A DNA stretch of 64,000 nt from positions 1,155,001 through 1,219,000 of the forward strand of contig CM057461.1 in the NCBI GenBank assembly GCA_030035585.1, read 5' to 3'. Source of the DNA: Dugong dugon. Lineage: Eukaryota > Chordata > Mammalia > Sirenia > Dugongidae. Both the position numbers and the translations under genes were made by a program. The notes beneath the pieces were generated by a model that saw only the letters and a list, made by a program, of their open reading frames with translations, did no database searches and was not told the origin of the DNA. Positions 24,101 to 36,100 of this stretch are shown one piece after another; the first letter of the stretch is position 1, and every line of letters starts with the position of its first letter.

Positions 24101-27100
24101 CAGGTGTGTGATTTTTGGCCAGCCATGCAGTCCCTCACACAGTATTTTCATAGCCGTGTTAAGTATGTGGTGTGTTTATGTGGGGGCATTATTTGCGAAA
24201 AAATCCAGAGTAGTTCTGTACACATTCTCTGGCACCTTCAGCACCGATTTGCAGGTGTTTTAAATGCATGACTGAGAGGTGTCTGTTCACAGGGACTTTT
24301 CCATCGTGTTCTGCGTGAAGAAATCTCGTTGGCAAAACTTGTGAGAATGAAGCCAGAAGAACTCGTATCTAAAGAACTTTCCACGTGGAAAGAGAGACCA
24401 GCAAAATCTGTGAGTGCTAACAGAAGGCGTGCCTTGTTGAGGCGCTGGGCCCGTGGCTTCTCCAGATAGCGCCGTGGGCTGTTCACCAAGTGATACATTG
24501 TCCGCCGAGAAAACGGCGTTTAAGGTTTCATTTGTCTTCCGCATTTTAGGCGATAGAGGCCAGAGCTAAATCGCATAACGAAAGCAAGAAGACTGCTGTG
24601 AAACAGGAGACCATCCCTGACATGGAAGACTCTCCGCCAGTGTCGGATTCGGATGTAAGTGTTGGAATTGAAGTACTCAGAAATACAGAGTAAGATTGAC
24701 CCATTAAAATAGTCATAGGCACTGAAATCATTGGGCAGAGATACTGTGCTTATAACAGGTATATGTAATTGTGTTCTTTGTTAAGTATTTGTATTCAGTG
24801 GTTCTTAATCACATGAGATTTTTTTTTTAAATATGTGATGTTAATCTGGAGGTGGGTTTGGAGAAGAAATGACCCACTTGGTGGTTTTCTTCTTTTGCTT
24901 TTAGGAACAGCAAGAGTCGGTGCGAGCTGTACCTGAAAAGAGCTGTGTGCCCCTTCTGGACGTCTTCAGCAGTATGCTGAAAGACACCACCAGCCAGCAC
25001 CGGGCACACCTGTTTGATCTCAACTGTCGAATCTGCACAGGTGAGCATGACTCTGGGAATGAAACCCTAGAAGCGAGACCAGATTTTGTTCAAATCAGGA
25101 ACCCTCTGATGGCAACTGTACGGGACCCACGTTTGGCAGAAGGGTTCTTGGGATGGTTTTCTGGGTTGAAAAAGTTAGCCCATCCCTTTGTAGTGTTGCT
25201 TTTTGATTCTTGCGAGAAACGAGTGTCTGTTAATGGGTAAGATGTGTTAGATATCCCAAGAAATCTTTCCTCATATACCTCAGGTCAGGTTCCATCTTCA
25301 GAAGATGAGCCAATGCTGAAAAAACCAAAGCTGTTGACTTCTGCTAAGAGAGAAGACACCAGGTCCAGGTACGACAGCGTGCACTCGGAGCCTGCTCCTC
25401 GTGCAGACGAAGGGATGCCAGAAAGTCCACCCGAGGGCGCTGCTGAGCCCGAGCCGGAGCGCACGCCTCGCCCAGAGGCAGAGAGAAGCTGTCCCCCTGT
25501 CCCTCCAGAACTCGGCCATCCAGAGCCATCCCCCTTGCAGGACTTCACCTCCTTCCCGGCCTCCTGTGGGGGCCCTGTGGTCACCACGGTCACAGTGTCT
25601 GGCAGAGACCCCAGGACTGTGCCGAGTGGTGTGAGCACAGTCCCGGCCTCCACGGCTGCCCGCCCCACCAGCAGCCTTCTCCCGGACAGCGCCCACACTG
25701 CAGAAACCAAACAGGACGCTCTGAAGCCCGCCCTGACCTCTGTGGTGATGCCCAAGTCCATCCTGGCCAAGCCTTCCTCGTCACCCGAACCAAGGTGCTT
25801 GTCAGTTTCTTTGTCACTGAGCATCAGGTAGAGCTGGGCGAGCCAGGAGCTCGTCATTTCTGAGACTAACAGCAAGAAAAGTAATCAGTGATTAAACATC
25901 TCAACTCTGTGATCCACCTGGAAATGCAGACTTATTCTTTAATTTTAAAAGGCCTGATTTTAGGATGCATAATCATCATTTTAGAGAGAGATGTTGAAAG
26001 CAGAGAGTTCAGTTTATGCCCATGGGGTTTGGTTGCCTGCCCGGTTGTTTTCCCTTTGGCCAGAACGTCTGTTTATGTCCCTGTGGTTGCAGTAATTCAT
26101 TGGAAGTAGTCCGCTGCCAAAACCTGCAGGAGCTCAGTTGCCTTAACCCCATGAAGTGGTGGCACTTTTGGAGTTATCACTGCGCAGAACAAGGGAGGTT
26201 GACTTAAATGCCTGTGGTTGTTTTACAGCATCTCAGAGTCGCAGTCCCCTCCCGAAGGAGACACAACGCTCTTTCTGTCTCGGCTTGGCACCATCTGGAA
26301 AGGCTTCATCAACATGCAGAGCGTGGCAAAATTCGTCACGAAGGCGTATCCTGTGTCTGGGTGTTTTGATTACCTCAGTGAGGTCAGTGCCGTGGATGCA
26401 GGCATGTGTGTATGTGTGTTTGCGTGCGTCTCACGTCAGAGTTCGGTGACACACCAGAGTCAAGCACCAAGAGTCCAGGTGTTGGGTCTCTCTGAGGGCA
26501 AAGCAGACTGCTGCGTGGGGCATGGGTCATCCTGACGATTCTGACAGAGCGGTTCCCTCTCCTCCGTCTTGTTCAGCTGAGCATGTGCCCAGCCTTCGGC
26601 ACAGTTGGGTGTGACCACCCACGGCTGCTCTATCTCCTTTCAGAGTTCATGACAACAGCAGTAGTGTTTATGACCTTAGCATGGACGGTCAGCCCGTCAC
26701 GTCTGGGCAGCAACTGAATCATTGCCATGTACGTATATTCACGTAAGGTAGCTCAGGTGTCAGGCAGTACCTTCTAAACGTGACCCTGTTTGCGAGATGG
26801 TTATTATTACACCGCCTTGAGCCTGGTAGGCCCTGCTTACGGGCAGTAAGTCATTAATCAGCCAGCAGTTATTACCATTATAACCATTTTCTTGGCAATC
26901 GCTGTGGTGTTCTCGAATCTCAGGTCGTCTGTGCGTGAAGTTACTCCATGAATGTCTTTGTAAATGCTGTGCTCTCACCAGTGACTGACTCAGTGCTTTT
27001 TGTTTAGGATTTACCAGACACGATTCACATCGGAGGGAGGATCTCACCGAAGACAGTCTGGGATTATGTTGGCAAACTCAGATCTTCTGTTTCCAAGGTA

Positions 27101-30100
27101 CTCGCTCATCATGTAATGTGTGCGACAGTGCTTTTAGGTAAACACATCTCTGTCTTTCGTTTCTCACGTGAACGCTCACGGTGGCAGTCTCTGCTTTACT
27201 AGGTATTTTCAGGTGAATGTTTAAGGGTTAAAATGTTCAGTGGAGGAACATGATAGCTTATCTGAGAGTGTGTTGAGCAGTGAAGTGATAGAAGTTTTAT
27301 TATTTTTCATTTTACTACACAGCTGGGTTGTACTAAGAAATATACAAGCTGTATTTTATTGTTGTTGTGACGGAAGAAGTGGAGAGCGGCACCTTGGCCG
27401 TGGGCTGGCCCGGCCTCCTGGGCCTGGGGTCCTGAGTGGGATTCGCTTTCTGTGCACACCCGTGGCTGCAGCTGCCATGTGTGCGTCTGCATGCAGTTGG
27501 CTTTGGAAAGGGTCCGTCATCAGCACCACAGGAAGGTTTGGACCCTCTGACTCCTTTAATCCTCCCAGTTTAGGGGGCGCACGCAGCACTCGTCGGTTAG
27601 CGGCCTGTGCTGTGTGCACGGCCATTCACAGTCATTTGGCCAGCCCACACCTTATGTGGGTTGTCTCACAGAGGCCATGACCCTACAAGGTAGGTGTTGT
27701 AACTCAGAGGAGATCAAGACTGGACCCTTCTCCCTGCTGTGTGGCTGCTTTTACATGTTGACCAGTGGAACTTTGGAAACCAGAGCCCAAGAGTTGCTGG
27801 TGTTTTCCATTGCAGCCTGCTTTTGCACGTCAGATGCGCATTTTGAGGGCGCCTTTCTGGAATAGCCGTGGTCAGCGTGTCTCCTGTCCTGTGTGCACGT
27901 CAGTCCTGTGTGCACGTCAGATGCGCATTTTGAGGGGCCCCCTCTGGAATAGCTGCGGTCACCGTGTCTCCCGTCTTTTGTGCACGTCAGTCCTGTGTGC
28001 ACAACAGTCCTGTGTGCACGTCAGATGCCCATTTTGAGGGGCCCCCTCTGGAATAGCCGCGGTCACCGTGTCTCCCGTCCTTTGTGCACGTCAGTCCTCT
28101 GTGCATGACAAATGCCCGTTCTGAGGGGCCCTCTCTGGAATAGCCGCGGTCAGCGTGTCTCCTGTCTTGTGTGCACGTCAGATGCCCGTTTTGAGGGGCC
28201 CTCTCTGGAATAGCCTCGGTCAGCGTGTCTCCTGTCTTGTGTGCACGTCAGTCCTGTGTGCACGTCAGATGCCCGTTTTGAGGGGCCCTCTCTGGAATAG
28301 CCTCGGTCAGCGTGCCTCCTGTCCCGTGTGCACGTCAGTCCTGTGTGCACGTCAGATACCCGTTTTGAGGGGCCCTCTCAGGAATAGCCGCGGTCAGCGT
28401 GTCTCCCGTCCTGTGTGCACGTCAGTCCTGTGTGCATGTCAGATGCCCATTTTGAGGGGCGCTCCCTCGAATAGCCGCAGTCAGTGTGTCTCCCGTCCTG
28501 TGTCTCCTCGTAGGAGCTTTGTCTGATCCGCTTCCAGCCGGCGACAGAGGAAGAGGAGGTCGCCTACATCTCCCTGTACTCGTATTTCAGTAGCCGCGGC
28601 CGTTTTGGGGTGGTTGCTAACAACAACAGGCACATCAAGGACCTCTACCTGATCCCGCTGAGTGCTAAGGACCCCATCCCATCCAAACTCTTGCCATTTG
28701 AGGGACCAGGTAAGCACCGACTTTCTGGGTGGTAATTAGGCACACCTGGTCACCAGATGGCCCTCGTCCCCGACACTGAGTCTCAGCTCGTCACACAGCA
28801 GACCAGGCTGTGGGACCTGACTTGCTTCCTATGAACGGGCTGGGAGTACAAGTGAAGAAGTGTTAGCTGAAAACTAAAGCTGCCAGGCGTAGGAGCCGTG
28901 CCCTAGACGGACGCCCTTTTAGCGTAAATCGTGTAGGCAAGTTTTATGAGGAGGGAAGAATCCACAACTGCCAATTGCCTGTCCTGGCATCCAGTCAGTG
29001 GGATGTTCAGATGCACAGAAACCCAAGGATGAGCCGGAAAGGAGAGGTAACCCTGCTTACAGGCTTGGTGGGTCCTGTCTTCTCTCTGACTGGGATCTTT
29101 ATTCTTACTATCCAGCTCAGGAGAGAGCCAGTGTCAGGAAGCAGCTTCCTGCCCTCTGGGCTCACTTCTTCAACAGGCACGTTGGTTTCCAAGAAACGTA
29201 CATAACATAGTAGCGAACTAGATAAGTACTTCTAGAAATAATTGCTTGTAGTTCTTTTACACGAACTGTAATAAGTTCTTCTGTCTTTGGCAAACTGCAT
29301 TGTATTTACTCATTCCTTAGAAAGTGCTGCTTTTAAAGCATTGCTTATAAATTAACCTGCAAAAACACTTCAGGTTTGTCAAGGGTTGAGGTGATTTGGG
29401 GACGTGGTCTGAGAGAGGTGAGTAGCTGAGTCTGTGTCCACTCTGCTAACCCCTGAGTAGATGTTCCTGTGACTTAGGTCAGGGAACTAATAAAAGCTGC
29501 CTAGATTAAAGTCTCTCCTTGGCCGTAAAGTCCACAGAGGATAGATACTACCTAAAAGGTGACGTTCCTAATGCATTTTAAATGTTCTTTAAAGTGCTTT
29601 GTTCTAGAAGCAGTGGCGGACACCCTGAGTGCTGAAGGCGGGCATTGGCGTAGATCGCTGGCCCCTCAATGTCCTTCCTCCCGTCACAGCCCTTGGCGAG
29701 TGCTCTGCCCACCGCCGCACACAGCTCGGACCTGCACACTCACGTAGCCGCAGGGGGGCAGGGCGGGACACCACTCACTGCACAGAAACGAGCAGGGTTC
29801 CTGTGTAGGGCCAGAGTCCCCTCACGCACAATCCTGGCCTCCAGGACCCAGCTGGAGCTTGCTTCTGACACTGGTGGTGTTGGGTTGGCTGGTCCCTCCT
29901 TTTTGGAATTGTGCCCGTAGAGGTGTTGGTTGGTATCAACAATTCAGGGTTAAATATTTGCTGGCATGCTACATGATTTTAATGCCACATACATTTGAAA
30001 AGCAAAGTGCTTCAACATGTCCCTAACACTCTTGGGGTAAAGAAACACCACCTCACTGGTGGCCAGAGAGAACCTCACGGAAGGTTCTTGGTGACCAGCG

Positions 30101-33100
30101 GAATGAAGAGCGCCGGCCAGCTTCCATGATGAACGCTGGAAGGAAGCGGCGTCCTCTTTTCCTGAAGGTGAAGAGCAGGAAGCTGACCTGGCCGTCTGCC
30201 GAGAGCTCCGGTCAGTCCCACGTGTAATAGTTGTGTGTAGGATGGAGTGTGCGTGTGCTGTCCCTGGGAACATACACCCGCAGAAGGGCACAGAGCACTC
30301 TGTGTTCATAGTGATGCTGGTGAGCAGTTACGGAGCCTCCCTTTTTAAAAACAAAGCAGGATACAACCCTCACCTGCTCCGTCCCCAGTTGAGCAGTGGA
30401 AGCGTCCTCTGGGGAGCCGGAAACTGGGAGGCAGGGGCTGAAAGACACCTGGCGTGTCTGCCAGCCCGGGATGCAGCAGGGCCCGGTGGCAGCCTGGCCT
30501 GGTCCAGGCAGGCAGGGAATCCACTGTGAGTGGACCCCACGACAGTGGGCAGGGGAAGGGGAGGAGGAGCCGACTGGGCGTGGTCTGGACTGCTGGCAGG
30601 GGGAAGGGCCGGCCCAGTCAGGGACGCCCTTGCCACCTGCCCTCTTGGTGCTTTGGGCCCCACTGGCGTGGTGGGCCTCTCACTCACATGTCTCAGCCCT
30701 GCTCTGTGTGGTCACATACCCGAGGGGAGACATGCGAAGATTTTTACCTTTCCCTATACAATAAAGAACAAATTTGGCTTGTTATAAAATATGAAAAAGG
30801 TTTTAGAAAAGTAATAGTCACTGAAATTTTGCCAGTATGCTTTTAAATGCTTTTAATTTAAAGGCATTTTTTCTAAATCTAAGCCTGTTAAATTTAGCCT
30901 TTTTTTTTTTTTTTTTTTTTTTGGTTTCATGTTCCTGATACCATGTTTGATGTTATTAATTTGCGTGTAATATTTGACACACTTCCGTATTAGCTAACAA
31001 CCTTGGCCCCAGGCCAGGTGATCTTCACATGTGTCACGTGTTCATAGCTCTGCTGTGCGTGCCTTGGCGTGGTGTAGACCCTTGTGTGCATGTGTGTCCT
31101 GGCGTAGTTGTCTGTGTGCGGTTACTGTGGGATTTGTGTCTTGTCTCCCCACCGTTGCAGCGGCCCCTCCCTCTGGAGTTAGTTCTGTCCACAGCCCTTT
31201 GGGAGGGCAGCAGTGGGGGCTTCAGGAAGGTAACGTATCTCTCCAGGATGCCCCTACCCCACAGCAGCCTGCACGTGTGAGCACTTCCACTTTCTGGCCC
31301 AAGCTCACACCCAGTGAGGCTTCCGAGGCTCTGCCCCTGCCCGCTGGGCGTTGAGACTGTCACAGGTACAGGCATCTCGGCCACAGAAAATGTGCTCGCC
31401 CCGAGCCCTTGCTGTTCTCAGGAAGCAGGTGAGGGCGCCTAAGCCGCGCCTGTCCCAGCACCCTAACCTGCAGCAGCTCCCCTGCCAGCCACCAGCCACT
31501 GGGCAGGGCCCCGTCCTCAGCGCCACAGCTGCTATCAGTGACAGTGACCTTGAGGAGTGGCTCCCACACACAGCTCCTCGGGGCCGCTGGTCCTCACCTG
31601 CTTTCGTGGCCTGTGCACAGGAAGTGCCAGGCCACCTGTCCTGTCCCGCGGCCTCGCGCCATGCTGGGGCAGCGTCTTTGGAGGATGGCTGGGGGCCTCT
31701 GCTCCCGCGCAGGCCCATCACTCTACAGGTACGTGAGATTGTGGAGCCTTATCCGCGGCAGGAAGAGTCTAGTAGAGTGGAAGCCAGGCCTGTCGGGATC
31801 TGTGTGTGAGTGTAACAGAAGTTGACTGGAAGCTAAGGGGCCCTTGCTGGTTTTCACTGAGTACACCAGACCTTGATCATTCCTAAAGGCATTGCTGCTA
31901 GGGCCTGGGTCTCTCTTCTGGGGCGCCTGTCAATTAACTTCAGATTTAAAAGACACAGGTGTGCAGTACACTCTTTTTTCCCCAGTGAAGGGACACCGCT
32001 GTCCTCTGTTAGGTGCTTTATGGAGAGGGTCTTTAACACTGGAAAGCACGTCTTAGAGTGCCTGGATCCGTAGGGTCTTGTTTTTGTATTCATGTGTAAC
32101 TGCATCTTGAAGGAGCTGAAAAGTCCTGTGCCTTGAAATGCTGTCAGTCAGGTCAGCCTTGCTTTAGCTGTCACGTGTGTATCAATAGCTTTGCACAGAA
32201 ATTGTAATCAAAGTCAAAAATAGTATTGAATGGAATGTACTCCTCTTTCTTCTTCAAAATCAATAAAAGTGATTTGTGGAAACTGGTCATGTTTCTTTAC
32301 ACGTGAGCTGTGGGTAGCTCCTGCGCCTGCCACAGGTCCTCTGACAGCAGTCTCTACCCACCTTTCCGTGTCAGGAGCCACCGTGAGAACCCTCTGCTGT
32401 GCGCCCAGCCCCAAGTCTGCCTCAGTGCGCAGACGGCCCGTGGGCCTTGGCGAAGATGGACAGCTCTCCTAACTGGCCCAAGAGCACTGAGGCCAGCGGC
32501 TTTGTTGGGGGCCGAGGGATCCAACACGGGAGGGGTCTGTGTGAGTGTGTGTGCTCGGTACAGTAGGGAGGTCTGCTGTTCCTGCTATATTTGCCAGGTC
32601 TCTCCAAGTCAGACTTCAGTGTTGTTTATTAATTCCCACACCGTTTCTGTTCCAGCAGGTGTGCAAATCCCATTTTGATGGATTCAGAGCATCAGGGTTT
32701 TCATTTTAAGTCACAAGTAGTGGAACACACAGGTAGACTCGGGGTACAAGCATCGTTTGATAGCTTTGGGGGTAGAGAGGAGGAGTCGGCTTTCAGACGG
32801 GCCCCTTCATAGAGCTAAGCCTCATCCCCACGTATCAGGCCTGATGTGTGTGCTGAGACTGCCAGGCAGCGTCCTTAGAACCAGAGCGGGTCTGTCCGCT
32901 CAGTCACTGCCCGCTCCTCCACCCCATCTCGCTGCCACATCTGAGCCCGGGCCCTGGTGTTGGCTTGTCTCAGGCGGTGAGCTGACACACGTCTTTTCTA
33001 CACCCTTGTCCTCGGGCTTCTCTTTCTGTTCCTGCACACGAGGCCCACTAACCACCGGGTCTGAGACTGGACTTTACCACCAGGGAAACACAGGGCTGTG

Positions 33101-36100
33101 TGCATGGTGCTGAGAGGGCTTACCACACACGACACGTTTTGAAGGTTTGTGTTTCGGGGGGTTGGGGGCCAGCACCCTTGTCTGATAAGCTGTCCTTGTC
33201 TAGAAGTCGGGGGTGGCACGTTTTAACTGCCACTGCCACTTGGATACCCACCCACCTAATGCTGTTTTCATCTGCTTTATGATCTGCAAACCCACAGCAG
33301 CCCCAAAGGGGAGGTGGGTAAGTAGGCCTCCCCCTCTCACGGTGGAGAAGAAGAGGTTTTTGTGAAACCAGAGACCCCTCTCTGAGCCTGGCCCGTCTGG
33401 CCCTGGGACGGGGCCTTCAGCAGGTCACAGTCCCACACTGCAGCCAGGCTGCTCACGGCTGGCCTCGGCACCTCTTCCACCCCTATTCACTCTCCAAGGG
33501 CAAACGCACCTAGCGTGGTGGCCACCAAAACTGGCGAGCCTGGAGTGGGAGCCCCCCAGCTGGGCATGGGACATTCACAAGGAAGCCTGGCCCCCGTCAC
33601 GCTGCCCCCACATGGATGCACGGGTAGAGGAGCTTACGGGGAGCTTTGACCTAAATTGTCTGGTGGTGTAATGCCAGACCTTAGGGCAGTGTGGGACATG
33701 GTTAAGGTGGCATGTCTCCCTTAGGTCAGTAGAGGTTGCTCCAAAGGTCCCAATCAGATTAGTGACTTTCAGTCTTTGTCATAGACACAGGGTATTTCCA
33801 AGGAGCTTGTAACACTTCAAATATTCACGCAGCTGTAACATTTAAATACGTGAATCCGGTGGCAAGACTGGATTACTTTCAAATAGACGTGCATTTTGAA
33901 CCGCCCGGTGGAAAATCTTGGGGAGGATGAGTGGGGATGTTGAAGGCTCACACACAATCTGATTTGGGAGCTTTGGCCCACTCACCAAGGTGTACACATG
34001 AGGTGCTCGAGACTGAAGCCCTTAAAACGTGAGCTTTTTCCTCAGATGCAGACATCTAGGTAGCCTGCAGTTTTGAAAACCAGTGTGAGTGATGACCCTC
34101 TACCTGTGACACATGACAGCAGACGAGCATCTCAAGAGTTTGCCAGGCCTGGCTGTACTCATTCTTTTTCTCTAATGAGCATACTAGGGCATTAAAAGTG
34201 GTAGTTGGAATGGTGGGTGCACCCATCTGCCCAGGCTTAACACCATGAGTCACCTGCCTCAGCAGCTCATTGGTCCAAAACTTGATTCGAAGCCAGAGCC
34301 CTCCTGTTAGCCCTTTGGAATTTGAGATTTGCCCTTGGTGAGGTGGCAGAGCCCTCTGCCTTGAGGATAGGTCATTCCTGGGCTGCTGACGGTGAGTTAG
34401 CCGAGTCAGAGCTTCCCAGCCCTGGCCGCCCAGCACTCCTTCCCTGCCCCAAGGTCAAGCACATCCCTTCGTTTCTGCTTGGGTTCTTCTGAAGCCGTCC
34501 CATGTAGATCCCAGGCATGTGGCTCTGTGTGCAAACCTGTTCTGCAAGTTTGGGGACCATTGTCAGCAAATACATTTGGTAGGCCATGCTAGCCAGTTCA
34601 GCAGTTGACCATGCCCAGACCCTGGTTTGAGTGAGCGATAAGGTATTCAGTAAAGAGCTATTACATTGGCAGAAGTACTGTTTTAAGTTAGAGTAGCTGT
34701 AGTTCATGTTAGTTAGAAAGTGAACTTGGTAGATTGCCCTTCACGTTTGTCGAGCAGAAAAACATGGCTGTGTACTCAGTGTAGTTGTGCCCAGCTTTGC
34801 AGCTTCCCCACCCCTGCCCAGCTCTCCTCACTGATGTGTTCCCAGAGGGGCAGCTAGGGCAGTTGGAGAGCCATTTCTCCAGTGAAGGGATGTGGTAGGA
34901 TGCTGGGGTCTGTTAGTGACAGCTCAGGGCTCTGCTGCCTTCCTTGCGGATCTCAGCTCTTACACACCAGCCTGGGAAGCAGGAAGGACCTTTAGGACAC
35001 CGGGACCGGCACCAGCTGCCATCAAGCCAATCTCGACTCATGGCGACCCCTGTGTGTCAGCCCCACTGGGGAAGGGGTGCTGGGACCCCCAACTCTGCGC
35101 ACGTGGGTTTCCTTCTGTTGTGGGCACAGCCAGGAAGGTTAACACCGTGTCTTCAGGACTATGAAGTGTGTCTGAGAACAACTTGGTGAAGTAACTTCCC
35201 TTGTAAATGTTTAAACCACAAAGGCTGGGAAAATCTTCCTGCTGACTGGAAAAGTTGTGTAATGTGCCCATCTTGTACTCACAGTTGTCTATAAACTGAA
35301 TTCATACAGTTTGATTCATTTTAAGTAACATGGGCTGTTGAAACAAAGTTGCTGTCCTTGCTGTCTCACTGCTCCCAAAGTTACACTTCTTGGGTTTTCC
35401 CCAATCGGCGTTCTGGATTTATGATGGGGGGAGAAGGGGTCAGTTCTGGAATCTAAGCATCCCTGACATCACCCACCACCTCTTAGAATGTTTGGAGTGT
35501 TGTCTTTTTTTTTTTTCTTTAACGTCTTGTGTGTGTGTGTGGTGAAAATACACACAGCAAACATTCACCAGTTCAGCAGTTTCCACCTGGTAATTGAGTG
35601 GCACTGATTACATTCTTCAGGTTGTCCAACCATCCTCGCTGCTCTTTTCTGAAGTATTCCGCCACCATTAACATAAACTCAGTGCCCCTAAGCAAGCGCT
35701 TGCTTTCTCCCCCACACCCTGGTAACCACTGGTAATTTTTGGCTTCTATGTATTTGCTTATTTCATATAAATGAGATCATACAGTATTTGTCCTGCAACT
35801 GGCTTATTCACTCAGTGGGATGTTTGCAGGTTCGTCCACGTTGTGGCGCACATCAGGACTTCATTTCTCTGTATGACTGACTTGTGTTCCGTTTGACCTT
35901 TATCCCACATTTTGTTTATCCACCATCCGTTGATGGACACTTGGGTTGTTTTCACTTTCTGGCCACTGTGGAAAGCGCTGCAGTGAACGTTGGTGCGCGT
36001 GTCTGTTCCCACTGCTGCTGTGAAATATCCTTTTTAAAAAATACTTTAAAAACTGCTGTGTCTGCCCAGAGACGGCAGCCTGTTTCTGCACAGTGGCCTG

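Noticed and set aside
27812..28505. CRISPR-like array
   Set aside because: Units are continuous tandem copies with no spacers of unique sequence, in an intron of a mammalian gene.
27751..28526. Cys/Arg-rich repeat peptides on both strands
   Set aside because: Translations of the 87-bp minisatellite in the intron before the SPOC exon.
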